DNA of 64,000 bases, taken from positions 186,001 to 250,000 of the forward strand of contig CAAEKO010000002.1 in assembly GCA_900756545.1 (NCBI GenBank), read 5' to 3'. Below, in pieces: positions 18,408-27,212 of the stretch. A program made the position numbers and the translations under genes. Every line of letters begins with the position of its first letter. Within the stretch, counting starts at the first letter, position 1. A model generated the notes under the pieces. That model did no database searches. It was given only the letters and a program-made list of their open reading frames with translations, and was not told where the DNA came from. This stretch comes from Clostridia bacterium (GTDB lineage Bacteria > Bacillota > Clostridia > UBA1381).

Positions 18408-19173
18408 GGGCGTCATGCCGGGGCTGGCGGTAGTGATCGTCGGGGACGATCCGGCCAGCCGGGTTTATGTTAACAATAAAAAGAAAGCCTGCGCGGAAAT
18501 CGGGATTTATTCTGAGGAATACGCTCTGTCCTCTGAAACTACACAGGAGGAGCTTCTGGCTTTGATTGATAAGCTGAATAAAAAGGATGATATCAGCGGG
18601 ATATTGGTTCAGCTTCCCGTACCGTCGCAGATAAATGAGGAAACGGTCATCAACGCGATTGCTCCTCAAAAAGATGTGGATGCATTTCATCCGGTAAATG
18701 TGGGTAAAATTATGGTAGGGAACTATGACTTTGTACCCTGTACGCCGGCGGGCGTTATGGAGCTTATTAAGGAATCCGGCATTGAAATCGCAGGTAAGGA
18801 ATGCGTAATTGTAGGCCGGAGTAATATCGTGGGTAAGCCGCAGGCTATGCTTTTGCTCCATGAAAACGGTACAGTGACGATCTGCCATTCCAAGACAAAA
18901 GACCTGGCGGAAAAGACACGCCGGGCGGACATTCTTGTGGCGGCTGTAGGCCGGCCAAATTTTATCACCGGTGATATGGTGAAAGAAGGCGCGGTAGTAA
19001 TCGATGTAGGTATCAACCGCATGCCGGACAAAAAATTGGTGGGCGACGTGGACTTTGCAGCTTGTGAAAAGGTAGCCGGAGCGATCACGCCTGTACCGGG
19101 CGGCGTAGGCCCTATGACCATTGCAATGCTCATGCGCAATACCATAAAGGCGGCGCTTATTCAGAACAAATAA
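18325..19173 (+). CDS. folD: Bifunctional methylene-THF dehydrogenase/cyclohydrolase
   Basis: FolD interconverts 5,10-methylene-, methenyl- and 10-formyl-tetrahydrofolate in one-carbon metabolism. The 282 residues carry SRVYVNNKKKACAEIGI with the catalytic Lys, QLPVPSQI, VGRSNIVGKPQAMLL for NADP binding and PVPGGVGPMTIAMLM near the end. The ATG at 18325 is preferred because AGGAGG lies 8 bases upstream; the ATG at 18319 is only 2 bases from it. The reading frame overlaps the last 83 bases of ygiQ. Confidence 0.96.
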   Translation: MAKILSGKEVSRRIKSELREEVAVLKDKGVMPGLAVVIVGDDPASRVYVNNKKKACAEIGIYSEEYALSSETTQEELLALIDKLNKKDDISGILVQLPVPSQINEETVINAIAPQKDVDAFHPVNVGKIMVGNYDFVPCTPAGVMELIKESGIEIAGKECVIVGRSNIVGKPQAMLLLHENGTVTICHSKTKDLAEKTRRADILVAAVGRPNFITGDMVKEGAVVIDVGINRMPDKKLVGDVDFAACEKVAGAITPVPGGVGPMTIAMLMRNTIKAALIQNK

Positions 19174-19198
19174 AAAATAACAGGGAGAAATGTGACAG

Positions 19199-20485
19199 AT
19201 GAATACAATAGAACTGAAAAAGAAACTGACAGACGGCGGTTACGCCGGAAAATTGGCATATATGTATGCTTGTAATGAAAAAGATTCACAAAAATATGCC
19301 AATCGCTTTTTAGAGGTCATTGATGGATTGGAAGACGCCTTTGGGCCAGCTGAGGACGTGCGGCTGTTTTCCGCCCCGGGCAGAACGGAAATTGGCGGAA
19401 ACCATACCGACCACCAGCATGGCTGTGTGCTGGCCGCGGGGCTGAACCTGGATGTGATTGGCGCGGTGCGGTTAAATGGCACGAATAGGGTTCGTATCCA
19501 GTCCAAGGGCTATCCTATGGACGAGGTCGACCTGGACGATCTGAAGATCCGGGAATCAGAATTTGACAGGGCAAGCGCACTGATTCGGGGAATTCTGCGG
19601 AAGTACAAGGATATGGGCTATGATATCAAAGGCTTTGACGCCTATACGATTTCCAGTGTGCTGAAGGGCTCGGGTATGAGCTCGTCGGCGGCTTTCGAAG
19701 TGCTGGTGGGGACAATTATCAACGGCCTGTTCTGCAATGGACAGGTAGACGCGGTAGAAATCGCAAAGATCGGCCAATATGCAGAAAACGTATATTTCGG
19801 CAAACCCAGCGGCTTGATGGATCAGATGGCGTCTTCTGTGGGTGCGGTGGTCGCTATTGATTTTGCAGATACACAAAAACCAGTCGTGGAAAAGGTAGAA
19901 TTTGATTTCACAAAGAGCGGACATGCCCTGTGTATTATTGATTCCGGTGCGGATCATGCCGATCTGACAAGCGAATATGCACAGATCACAGTGGAGATGA
20001 AGAAGGTAGCGGAATTTTTTGATAAGGAATTTCTGCGGGAAGTGGATCCCGAGGAGTTCATGGCAAAGCTTCCGCAGGTGCGGAAAGCCTGCGGCAATGA
20101 TCGGGCAGTTTTGCGAGCTATGCATTTTTTCAATGATAACCAGCGGGCACAGGATGAGGTATCCGCACTAAAAGACGGAGATTTTGAAGCGTTTCTGGAT
20201 ATTGTAAAAAAATCCGGTTATTCCTCTTATATGTACCTCCAGAATGTGTTTGCGGCAAGCATGCCTGAACAGCAGGCGGTGAGCCTGACGCTGGCTCTGT
20301 GCGATGAGATGCTGGGCGACCGGGGGGCGTACCGGGTTCATGGCGGCGGTTTTGCCGGGACGGTGCAGGCGTTTGTACCAGATGATATTCTGGATGAATT
20401 TAAAACCAAAATTGAAGCTGTGCTGGGCGATGGAATGTGTCATGTGCTGGCGATCCGTCCGGTGGGCGGAATGGAGCTGGTCTAA
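19199..20485 (+). CDS. galK: Galactokinase (GHMP kinase)
   Basis: This 428-residue GHMP-family sugar kinase has the galactokinase signature GRTEIGGNHTDHQHG near residue 62 (galactose and catalytic Asp region), the ATP loop LKGSGMSSSAAFE near residue 157 and the third motif RVHGGGFAGTVQAF near residue 380. It phosphorylates galactose or a related sugar at C1. The signature has T in place of the more usual G-E-H-T-D-Y pattern (G-N-H-T-D-H), a variant seen in clostridial homologues. It follows folD by 25 bases. No other Leloir genes are nearby, so another sugar substrate is possible. Confidence 0.88.
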   Translation: MNTIELKKKLTDGGYAGKLAYMYACNEKDSQKYANRFLEVIDGLEDAFGPAEDVRLFSAPGRTEIGGNHTDHQHGCVLAAGLNLDVIGAVRLNGTNRVRIQSKGYPMDEVDLDDLKIRESEFDRASALIRGILRKYKDMGYDIKGFDAYTISSVLKGSGMSSSAAFEVLVGTIINGLFCNGQVDAVEIAKIGQYAENVYFGKPSGLMDQMASSVGAVVAIDFADTQKPVVEKVEFDFTKSGHALCIIDSGADHADLTSEYAQITVEMKKVAEFFDKEFLREVDPEEFMAKLPQVRKACGNDRAVLRAMHFFNDNQRAQDEVSALKDGDFEAFLDIVKKSGYSSYMYLQNVFAASMPEQQAVSLTLALCDEMLGDRGAYRVHGGGFAGTVQAFVPDDILDEFKTKIEAVLGDGMCHVLAIRPVGGMELV

Positions 20486-20973
20486 TGGTTTCCTTTGAAA
20501 AAGTGGATAAAGACAGCCTGACCGAGCTGGCTGCTATGGCGGACGAGGTCTGGCATGAGTTTTTCCCACGCATTATAACGATGGGGCAAATCGATTATAT
20601 GGTGGAAAAGTTTCAGTCCCGAGGGGCTATGGAAAAACAAATAGATGATGGCTACAGCTATTATTTTATTATGGATGATGGCCGGAAAGTCGGATATACG
20701 GGCATTCAGCCTAAGGATGGCAAATTGTTTTTAAGCAAGCTGTATATCATGAAACCATATCGGAAAAAGGGTTATGCTGGAAAGGCATTTGTGTTCCTTG
20801 CAGATTTTTGCCGGGAAAATGGTCTGAAAAGCATTTGGCTTACGGTGAACCGGCATAATGACGATGCTGTGGGCGTATATAAAAAGAAGGGATTCACAGT
20901 TATCCGGGAACAGAAAGCCGACATTGGCAATGGATATGTAATGGACGACTATGTGATGGAGTTAAAGGTCTGA
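20485..20973 (+). CDS. GNAT-family N-acetyltransferase
   Basis: This 162-residue acetyltransferase contains the acetyl-CoA loop in LYIMKPYRKKGYAGKAFV (R/Q-x-x-G-x-A pattern) near residue 95, followed by the WLTVNRHNDDAVGVYKKKGF strand-helix typical of small-molecule or peptide acetyltransferases. Its ATG shares the last base of the galK stop (TAATG), so it is translationally coupled to galK. The substrate is unknown. Confidence 0.85.
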   Translation: MVSFEKVDKDSLTELAAMADEVWHEFFPRIITMGQIDYMVEKFQSRGAMEKQIDDGYSYYFIMDDGRKVGYTGIQPKDGKLFLSKLYIMKPYRKKGYAGKAFVFLADFCRENGLKSIWLTVNRHNDDAVGVYKKKGFTVIREQKADIGNGYVMDDYVMELKV

Positions 20974-21091
20974 AAAAATATGTGGCGGCAAAGGAACTCC
21001 CGCCCGCACCTCGGAGGCAGTATTTCTGAGGTTAGGCTTTCCAACCAATTAAAGAAGAAAAACAACAAATTGATATTAAGGAGGTAAAACC

Positions 21092-21490
21092 ATGATTTCA
21101 TGTCCAAAATGCGGTGAACTAAACGGTGATAACAGCAGTACCTGTTTTCGATGCGGCGCCGCGTTTCCCACGCGGGCGGATTACAAAAAGATATGCCCGA
21201 AGTGCGGGCAGATTTTTGACGCACGGCAGGATTACTGTACGGACTGCCCGGATATGCGGCTTTCGGTGTATACAGGCGAACAGGAATATTCGGGCGGTGT
21301 CTCTAGAAGCCGGGGCGAGATATGGATGTACATAGTGGGGGTACTGATTCCTATTGTAGGCATTATTTTAGGCTGTGTGTATATTGCCCGGGGTGATGAT
21401 GACCTGGGAAAATCCGTGCTTCTGACCTCCATATTTGTACCGTTTATTATTGGTATTGTATTTATGGTGTTGGGAAATTTATTCCTCTAA
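21092..21490 (+). CDS. Zinc-ribbon membrane protein
   Basis: The 132-residue protein has three CxxC pairs (CPKC at 4-7, CFRC at 18-21, CPKC at 36-39) plus CTDC near residue 49, forming two zinc ribbons. Two transmembrane helices follow (about residues 79-98 and 108-130). The helix after the linker (IVGVLIPIVGIILGCVYIARG) resembles the small DUF4190/DUF5808-type membrane segments. AAGGAGG precedes the ATG. Function is unknown. Confidence 0.8.
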   Translation: MISCPKCGELNGDNSSTCFRCGAAFPTRADYKKICPKCGQIFDARQDYCTDCPDMRLSVYTGEQEYSGGVSRSRGEIWMYIVGVLIPIVGIILGCVYIARGDDDLGKSVLLTSIFVPFIIGIVFMVLGNLFL

Positions 21491-21498
21491 AAAATAGA

Positions 21499-21533
21499 TG
21501 AAAACCCCGCTGGCGGCTGCCAGCGGGGTTTTT
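21499..21533. terminator. Bidirectional terminator
   Basis: AAAACCCCGCTGG pairs with CCAGCGGGGTTTTT. It serves the zinc-ribbon gene on the plus strand and the spoVB-like gene on the minus strand. Confidence 0.9.
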
Positions 21534-23149
21534 CAGGCGTGCAGAATTTTCAGTTCTTCCCTGGTGACTGCGGAGGTCATAAAGAGCATCATGCAATAGG
21601 TGACGCCGCCTACAAAAAAAGTGGCTAAAAGCGCTGGAATTTCTCCAGAGAACATGACGCATAGAGGACGGTACAAAAGGATCATAATTCCGGACATAGC
21701 GCCGGCAGAAAGCAGAGGCTTGAACAGAATTTTGAAAATATGACAGTGAATTCCCATTTTCCGGCGGACTGCCGCGGCGTCTAAAAGCATGATAATCAAA
21801 TAGCTGATATTTGCGCTGATGACCGCTCCCATGATATTCAACTCCGGCCGGGTAATCAGAAGAAGATTCCCTGCAAGTTTGACACACATGCCAATCAATC
21901 CGTGAACAAAAGGGCGCATAATCATACCAGAGGCATTTAAGACCGCGGTCAAAATCTGGGAGACGCAGACAAATACCAAACAGGGAGCAAGCATTTGGAG
22001 CATGGGAGCAGAAGCGGTATTGTGGAATAAGAGGGACAACACCGGTTCAGCAAAGAGAAATAGTACGGCTGCACAGGGTAAGGCGGCCAGCATAGTGATT
22101 TTCAGTGCAAGCCCAGCGGTATATTCGACCCGTGATTGCTGGCGAAGAGCAAGGGCTCCGGCAATTACCGGCAAAACCGTTACGCCTAGCGTCGCCATGA
22201 TCCCTACGGGCAGATGAAAGACGGTCAGGGCATAGCCCGAATACGCTCCATACAGCCAGCGTGCGCCGTCTATGCTGATTTTCATGGTTTCCAGCAGGTT
22301 GTCGAATACGGTGGTATGGCTTGAATACTGCAAAAGAAACCGCTCCGCAGTTTCCGGGGTAAACCGGATATGTAAAAGCTGGGAACGGATCATGGTGATG
22401 TCGGCAATATTCATGGCTCCGGCTATTCCGGAGGAAATCATCATGGGTACGGCAATCGCGCCGACTGCATTACAGATTTGCCGTGAGGAATTGCGGGCTT
22501 TATGCCGGACAAGGTCCCGCCGGTCGGGCAAATATAGAAGTATTAGAATACCAGTGGCTACAATTTCTCCTATAGTAACACCGAATACTGACCATGCGGC
22601 TGTAGTCTCCATGGCATAATTGGCGAAAAAAAGAGCAAGTCCGTATCCGGCTCCCAGCTTGACTACAGCTTCAACGACTTGAGATATTGCAGTCGGAATC
22701 ATGTTCACTTTTCCTTGATAATAGCTTTTAAAGACAGTCCCAACAGCGACAAAGAAAATAGCCGGAGACAAAAAGCGGATGGCGTTGGCGGCCTTTAGGT
22801 CCTTCATGGCGCCGGCAAAAAAGTCTGCGCCGACGAACATGACTGCGGTGCCCAAAATTCCCGCTGCCGCAAGCAGCAGCGTGGATACGGTGACAATTTT
22901 TCGGGCTTCTCCCTTGTGGCCTAAAGCAAGCTGTTCAGCGATCATTTTGGAAATGGCAAGGGGCATGCCGGAGGTGATAAAGGACAGGATCATTACATAC
23001 ACGGAAAATGCTGTGTTAAATACAGCCATCCCTTCTTCCTCCAAAATATAGGTAAGGGGAATTTTGAATACTGCGCCGAGTATTTTGGAAATGGCGTTGG
23101 CGATTACCAGGATTAATGTACCTTTGATAAAATTCTGTTTATTGGGCAT
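21533..23149 (-). CDS. SpoVB/MurJ-like lipid flippase (MOP superfamily)
   Basis: This 538-residue integral membrane protein has about 14 hydrophobic helices and belongs to the oligosaccharidyl-lipid flippase group that includes SpoVB, YabM and MurJ. The N-terminus FIKGTLILVIANAISKILGAVFKIPLTYIL is typical of the SpoVB branch. Members move lipid-linked wall precursors across the membrane; SpoVB acts in spore cortex synthesis. It lies next to mazG and the yab sporulation genes, as yabM does in Bacillus, though here it is divergent and separated by aroA. Confidence 0.88.
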   Translation of the reverse strand: MPNKQNFIKGTLILVIANAISKILGAVFKIPLTYILEEEGMAVFNTAFSVYVMILSFITSGMPLAISKMIAEQLALGHKGEARKIVTVSTLLLAAAGILGTAVMFVGADFFAGAMKDLKAANAIRFLSPAIFFVAVGTVFKSYYQGKVNMIPTAISQVVEAVVKLGAGYGLALFFANYAMETTAAWSVFGVTIGEIVATGILILLYLPDRRDLVRHKARNSSRQICNAVGAIAVPMMISSGIAGAMNIADITMIRSQLLHIRFTPETAERFLLQYSSHTTVFDNLLETMKISIDGARWLYGAYSGYALTVFHLPVGIMATLGVTVLPVIAGALALRQQSRVEYTAGLALKITMLAALPCAAVLFLFAEPVLSLLFHNTASAPMLQMLAPCLVFVCVSQILTAVLNASGMIMRPFVHGLIGMCVKLAGNLLLITRPELNIMGAVISANISYLIIMLLDAAAVRRKMGIHCHIFKILFKPLLSAGAMSGIMILLYRPLCVMFSGEIPALLATFFVGGVTYCMMLFMTSAVTREELKILHA

Positions 23150-23176
23150 AGTATGGAAATTCCTTTCAATTTTATC

Positions 23177-23205
23177 TTGTGATACTAATATATTTATGAT
23201 ATAAT
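23177..23205 (+). promoter_or_regulatory. Promoter of aroA
   Basis: TTGTGA (23177-23182), a 17-base spacer and TATAAT (23200-23205) lie about 30 bases before the aroA start. The site sits between the divergent spoVB-like gene and aroA. Confidence 0.65.
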
Positions 23206-23233
23206 CCTCTTATGATTATTTGGAGGAAAAGCT

Positions 23234-24502
23234 ATGAAAATTAGAAAGATTCCGTACGCTCGAGGAGAGATCACCGTGCCGGGGGACAAATCCATATCCC
23301 ACCGGGGTGTTATGCTGAGCGCACTTTGTGAAGGAAAAACGGAAATCAGCGGTTTTTTGATGGGGGCGGACTGCCTTTCTACCATTGACTGCTTCCGGAA
23401 AATGGGTGTTGAGATTGCGGTCCAGAATAGCCGTGTAACTGTGTACGGAAAAGGCCTGCATGGCCTGCAAAAGCCGGCGCAGACGCTTTATACCGGAAAT
23501 TCCGGTACGACCACCCGGCTTTTATGCGGTCTTTTAGCGGGACAGGCATTTGACACGGTCGTCACCGGAGATGCCTCTGTGTGCAAAAGGCCAATGGGCC
23601 GGGTGACCCGTCCGCTTTCAGAAATGGGGGCGAATATCCGAGGAGAATACTGTCCTCTTGCTATTTCGGGAGCGGCTATGCATGGGATTGATTACACCAT
23701 GAAAGTCGCTTCGGCACAGGTAAAAAGCGCTATTATTCTTGCCGGGCTTTATGCAGACGGAGAAACAGTGATTCGGGAAACGGAAAAATCTCGGGATCAT
23801 ACAGAGCGGATGCTTTTGGCTATGGGCGCGGATATCCGGGCGGACGGACTGACGGTTAAAGTTTCGCCCTGTGAAAAACTGGCCGCCCAAGAAGAGATCG
23901 TTGTCCCGGGAGATATTTCCTCCGCGGCGTTTTTTCTGGTGCTGGGCTCTGTTCTGCCGGATTCAGAAATCACGATGCGCAATGTGGGGATGAATCCTAC
24001 CCGTACGGGAATCCTAGACGTTCTGCGGGACATGGGGGCAAAATTAACTATTGAAAATATGCGTGTCCAAAATGGGGAGCCTGTAGCGGATATCACGGTA
24101 AAAAGCGCCCGGCTTCAGGGGACGGAAATCGGCGGCGCTCTGATTCCTAGGCTTATTGATGAACTGCCCGTGCTGGCAGTGGCGGCGGCGTATGCGGACG
24201 GTACGACCGTAATTCGGGATGCGGCGGAGCTGAAAGTCAAGGAAACAAACCGGATTCGTGCGGTGGTGGATGAGTTCAGAAAATGCGGGGCGGACATTGC
24301 AGAAACAGCAGATGGAATGATTATTCGGGGCGGCGCGATGCTCCATGGGGCGGATTTTGCCGCTTATGGCGATCATCGTATGGCTATGAGTCTGGCAGTG
24401 CTGGCGCAGATGGCAGACGGAGAATCCAGCATAGACGATGGTGAATGTGTCAGCGTAAGCTATCCGGGCTTCTTTGCGGAGCTGGACAGACTGGGAAAAT
24501 AG
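23234..24502 (+). CDS. aroA: 3-phosphoshikimate 1-carboxyvinyltransferase (EPSP synthase)
   Basis: AroA joins phosphoenolpyruvate and shikimate-3-phosphate in the shikimate pathway. The 422 residues begin with VPGDKSISHR carrying the substrate-binding Lys, then LYTGNSGTTTRLLCGLLAG near residue 80, KRPMGRVTRPL near residue 120 and the closing GDHRMAMSLAVLA near 380. TTTGGAGG lies upstream of the ATG. mazG follows after 14 bases. A lone aroA inside a nucleotide-hygiene and sporulation cluster is not the Bacillus order. Confidence 0.95.
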   Translation: MKIRKIPYARGEITVPGDKSISHRGVMLSALCEGKTEISGFLMGADCLSTIDCFRKMGVEIAVQNSRVTVYGKGLHGLQKPAQTLYTGNSGTTTRLLCGLLAGQAFDTVVTGDASVCKRPMGRVTRPLSEMGANIRGEYCPLAISGAAMHGIDYTMKVASAQVKSAIILAGLYADGETVIRETEKSRDHTERMLLAMGADIRADGLTVKVSPCEKLAAQEEIVVPGDISSAAFFLVLGSVLPDSEITMRNVGMNPTRTGILDVLRDMGAKLTIENMRVQNGEPVADITVKSARLQGTEIGGALIPRLIDELPVLAVAAAYADGTTVIRDAAELKVKETNRIRAVVDEFRKCGADIAETADGMIIRGGAMLHGADFAAYGDHRMAMSLAVLAQMADGESSIDDGECVSVSYPGFFAELDRLGK

Positions 24503-24516
24503 GAGGAAAATAAAAA

Positions 24517-25299
24517 ATGGATAAACAATATACAATCGATGATCTTTTGGAAATTGTCAGAACACTGCGGGGAGAGAACGGCTGTCCATGGGATAAGGTG
24601 CAAACCCATGAAAGCCTGAAAAAGGGCATGATTGAGGAGGCATATGAGGCCATTGACGCGCTTGACGCCGGAGATGATAAAATGTTTGCCAACGAGCTGG
24701 GGGATGTGCTTTTGCAGGTGGTCTTCCATGCGGTACTTGCTCAGGAGAGGGAGGCCTTTGATTTCGGGAATGTGCTTAATGAAATCTGTACCAAGCTGAT
24801 TGACCGACACACCCATGTGTTCGGCAAGGATAAGGCTGTATCTGCCGAAGAGGCGCTGGGGACATGGGAAGCGAATAAAAAGAGGGAGAAAGGGCAGGCC
24901 ACCTACACAGAAACCCTCACGGACGTGCCCCCAAGCCTGCCGGCATTAATGCGGGCGGAAAAGGTGCAGAAAAAAGCCTCCGCCGCGGGATTTGATTGGC
25001 CGGAGGCAGACGGCGCAGCAGAAAAAATACAGGAAGAGGCGCAGGAGCTTTTGGCGGCTGTACAATCCGGCAAAAAAGATCAGATTGAAGAGGAATATGG
25101 GGATCTTTTGTTTTCCGTGGTGAATCTTGGACGCTTTTTAAAGGTTACGCCAGAACTCTCGTTAACTGCCGCAACCAACAAATTTATCCGGCGTTTTGCC
25201 CGGATGGAAGAGGAAGCAAAGGCGCAGGGAAAGGACTTTTCGGCGCTGAATTTAGCAGAAAAGGACGAGATTTGGAATAAAATTAAACAAAAATCCTGA
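24517..25299 (+). CDS. mazG: MazG nucleoside triphosphate pyrophosphohydrolase
   Basis: MazG hydrolyses (d)NTPs to monophosphates. The 260 residues contain two MazG folds. The first shows the EExxE...ExxD metal motif as EEAYEAIDALDAGDD..ELGDVLLQV (about residues 33-60), and the second repeats it as EEAQELLAAV..EEYGDLLFSVVN (about 173-200). The protein lacks the N-terminal tetrapyrrole methylase domain found in Bacillus YabN. AGGAGG precedes the ATG. A HU gene with its own promoter follows. Confidence 0.94.
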   Translation: MDKQYTIDDLLEIVRTLRGENGCPWDKVQTHESLKKGMIEEAYEAIDALDAGDDKMFANELGDVLLQVVFHAVLAQEREAFDFGNVLNEICTKLIDRHTHVFGKDKAVSAEEALGTWEANKKREKGQATYTETLTDVPPSLPALMRAEKVQKKASAAGFDWPEADGAAEKIQEEAQELLAAVQSGKKDQIEEEYGDLLFSVVNLGRFLKVTPELSLTAATNKFIRRFARMEEEAKAQGKDFSALNLAEKDEIWNKIKQKS

Positions 25300-25337
25300 A
25301 AAAATATATGGATAGTGCAAAATTTGTAAATAAACAC

Positions 25338-25367
25338 TTGACAAGCCGGCATTTTGTGTAATACAAT
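25338..25367 (+). promoter_or_regulatory. Promoter of the HU gene
   Basis: TTGACA (25338-25343), an 18-base spacer and TACAAT (25362-25367) lie 55 bases before the start codon. This strong site fits the high expression expected of HU. Confidence 0.8.
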
Positions 25368-25421
25368 ACCATAAAAGGGTCGGAAAACACCCTATAGAAT
25401 TATATTTAGGAGGATATCAGA

Positions 25422-25697
25422 ATGAACAAAACAGAATTAATTGCTGCTGTTGCAGAACAGGCGGCACTTTCAAAGAAGGATGCTGAAAAAGCAATCAATG
25501 CAGTTATAGCTTCTATCACAGGTGCATTGGAAGATGGCGACAAGGTTCAGCTGGTTGGTTTTGGTACATTTGAAGTTCGCACAAGAGGTGCAAGAACTGG
25601 CAAAAACCCGAGAACAGGCGAAGCGATCGAGATTGCTGCATCTAAGGTTCCCGCCTTCAAGGCTGGTAAAGCATTGAAAGATGTTGTAAATAAATAA
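25422..25697 (+). CDS. hup: HU-family DNA-binding protein
   Basis: This 91-residue nucleoid protein has the HU N-terminal helices (MNKTELIAAVAEQAALSKKDAEKAI split here only for length) and the DNA-binding beta-arm with VGFGTFEVRTRGARTGKNPR and TGE. HU dimers bend and wrap DNA. The gene has its own promoter and terminator and lies between mazG and rqcP, the common clostridial position. Codons are those of a highly expressed gene (AAA, GCA, GGT and GGC). Confidence 0.97.
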   Translation: MNKTELIAAVAEQAALSKKDAEKAINAVIASITGALEDGDKVQLVGFGTFEVRTRGARTGKNPRTGEAIEIAASKVPAFKAGKALKDVVNK

Positions 25698-25717
25698 TAA
25701 GGAATTTGGAAAAAATG

Positions 25718-25755
25718 ATAGAAGCTTCCGGAATGCGGCGGGCTTCTATTTTTTT
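25718..25755 (+). terminator. Terminator after hup
   Basis: ATAGAAGC (25718-25725) pairs with GCTTCTAT (25742-25749) and is followed by a long T run. Confidence 0.85.
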
Positions 25756-25785
25756 GAGCGGGAATACCCGCGGAAAGGAAAAGAG

Positions 25786-26028
25786 ATGCGGTTAGACAAA
25801 TATTTAAAGGTGTCTCGGCTTATTAAGCGCAGAACCATTGCCAATGAAGCCTGCGATGCGGGCAGGATTTTGGCGAACGGCAGACCGGCGAAAGCGTCAT
25901 ACGACGTAAAAGAGGGGGATATCCTGGAAATAAAACTGGGAGAACGGCTTTTAAAGGTGCAGGTTTTGCAGGTGGCGGAGCATGTCCTGAAAAATGATGC
26001 GGCGCTGATGTACAAGGTTTTGTCATAA
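25786..26028 (+). CDS. rqcP: RqcP/YabO S4-domain RNA-binding protein
   Basis: This 80-residue protein is a single S4 RNA-binding domain (MRLDKYLKVSRLIKRRTIAN, then RPAKASYDVKEGDILEI). The family member RqcP (YabO) stabilises P-site tRNA on stalled 50S subunits so that RqcH can add alanine tails in ribosome quality control. Position before yabP, yabQ and divIC matches the Firmicutes order. Hsp15 (HslR) is the proteobacterial relative. Confidence 0.92.
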   Translation: MRLDKYLKVSRLIKRRTIANEACDAGRILANGRPAKASYDVKEGDILEIKLGERLLKVQVLQVAEHVLKNDAALMYKVLS

Positions 26029-26101
26029 AACCGGCGTCTCCGCGCATATATTGGTAAAAACAGGCTGTACAGGCCTGCAAGAATATGCGGGAGGAATTTT
26101 T

Positions 26102-26395
26102 ATGACGATTGAAGAACGGAAAATCCAGGTCAAAACACAGGGACAAAAATTAACACTGGAAAATAGGGAAAATTTATGCGTATCCGGTGTCCGGGACGTA
26201 GAGAGCTTTTCGGAAACAGCCGTAAGCCTGGATACCACATTGGGCCGTCTGCTGATCAAGGGAGAAAATCTGCGCATCAATAAGCTGAATGTGGATACCG
26301 GGGATTTAAACCTGCTTGGAAAGGTGAATGCGCTGGAATACGCTAAGAATACCAAGCGGCAAAAAGGCAGTATGCTGGAAAATCTCTTTAAATAA
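26102..26395 (+). CDS. yabP: Sporulation protein YabP
   Basis: The 97-residue protein matches YabP, a YabP/YqfC-family protein needed for spore coat or cortex assembly. The core is LTLENRENLCVSGVRDVESF followed by a beta-rich stretch ending LDTTLGRLLIKGENLRINKL. The ATG at 26102 is set by GGGAGGAA 5 bases upstream; a longer frame starting at 26051 lacks a binding site. yabQ follows after 11 bases. Presence of the gene is good evidence for an endospore-former. Confidence 0.92.
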   Translation: MTIEERKIQVKTQGQKLTLENRENLCVSGVRDVESFSETAVSLDTTLGRLLIKGENLRINKLNVDTGDLNLLGKVNALEYAKNTKRQKGSMLENLFK

Positions 26396-26406
26396 GGAGA
26401 AACACT

Positions 26407-26985
26407 GTGGGAACGCCAATAGCGATTGAGGTTTATGTATTTTTAGGCATGGTTCTGCTGGGCGCGGGATGGGGGCTTTTGTTTGACCTGTTCCGCGTTT
26501 TCCGGCGGGTGGCAAAGCCGGGATTTGCGGCGGTCAGCATATCGGATGTGCTTTTCTGGATTTTATCGCTGGCGCTGGTGTCGTGGACGATGTTGTATTT
26601 CAATAACGGACAGCTTCGCTGGTATGTATTTCTAGGCATAATTTTAGGTGGAGTTTTTTATTTTCTGCTCTTTAGCCGGTTGATTTTGACAACTCTGGTG
26701 AAATTGCTGGAAATTTTATTAAAATTTCTTAATTTTATTTTCAAAATACTCTTGACACCGCTTGCTTTTTTGTATAAAATTCTAGTAGTACCGATTTGTG
26801 GCTGTTTTCGTAAAATTATGAATCATGTTGCAGTTCGGGTAAAACAAATTCTGAACCGAGGTATACCTCATGAAAAAAGAACTCACAAAAAAAGAAAAAA
26901 AGATCGTGGCAGGTGTGTTCGCGGCAGCCATCACAGCCATGCTGGTAAAGGGCGTCATGCAGCAGCCGCAGATCATCCAGAATGA
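26407..26985 (+). CDS. yabQ: Sporulation membrane protein YabQ
   Basis: YabQ is an integral membrane protein needed for spore cortex formation. The 192 residues start at a GTG (AAGGAG upstream) and show hydrophobic helices at about 5-30, 45-65 and 70-95, then an amphipathic stretch to residue 150. The last 38 residues (HEKRTHKKRKKDRGR and onwards) are basic and His-rich and are encoded inside divIC in another frame, an overlap of 116 bases. The tail is not conserved in the family as I know it and may be tolerated rather than functional. Confidence 0.88.
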   Translation: MGTPIAIEVYVFLGMVLLGAGWGLLFDLFRVFRRVAKPGFAAVSISDVLFWILSLALVSWTMLYFNNGQLRWYVFLGIILGGVFYFLLFSRLILTTLVKLLEILLKFLNFIFKILLTPLAFLYKILVVPICGCFRKIMNHVAVRVKQILNRGIPHEKRTHKKRKKDRGRCVRGSHHSHAGKGRHAAAADHPE

Positions 26986-27160
26986 GGATAAGATCGCGGA
27001 GCTTCATAATAAAATTGACTATGAAAAAAAGCGCATGGCGGAAGTCGATGAGATGAAGGAGAAAGTCGATACCGACGAATACATAGAAAAGGTCGCCCGG
27101 GAAAAACTGGGGCTGATAAAAAGCGATGAAATCGTGTTCATTGATATCTCCGGCGAATGA
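26870..27160 (+). CDS. divIC: Septum formation initiator DivIC/FtsB-like
   Basis: This bitopic division protein of 96 residues has a short basic N-terminus, one transmembrane helix at about 11-31 and a coiled coil (QIIQNEDKIAELHNKIDYEK, heptads to about residue 65), ending with the typical VAREKLGLIKSDEIVFID. It acts with FtsL/DivIB at the septum. The ATG is 8 bases after a GAGG in the palindrome GAGGTATACCTC (26858-26869). It overlaps the end of yabQ by 116 bases. Confidence 0.92.
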   Translation: MKKELTKKEKKIVAGVFAAAITAMLVKGVMQQPQIIQNEDKIAELHNKIDYEKKRMAEVDEMKEKVDTDEYIEKVAREKLGLIKSDEIVFIDISGE

Positions 27161-27212
27161 TCGGAAACCAGTTGCACGAATCCATATTTTTTGGGGAGGA
27201 AAATAGTTTAAT

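Noticed and set aside
20974..21091. CCTCGGAGG-like inverted sequence before the zinc-ribbon gene.
   Set aside because: The pairing is imperfect and short; no regulatory role can be supported.
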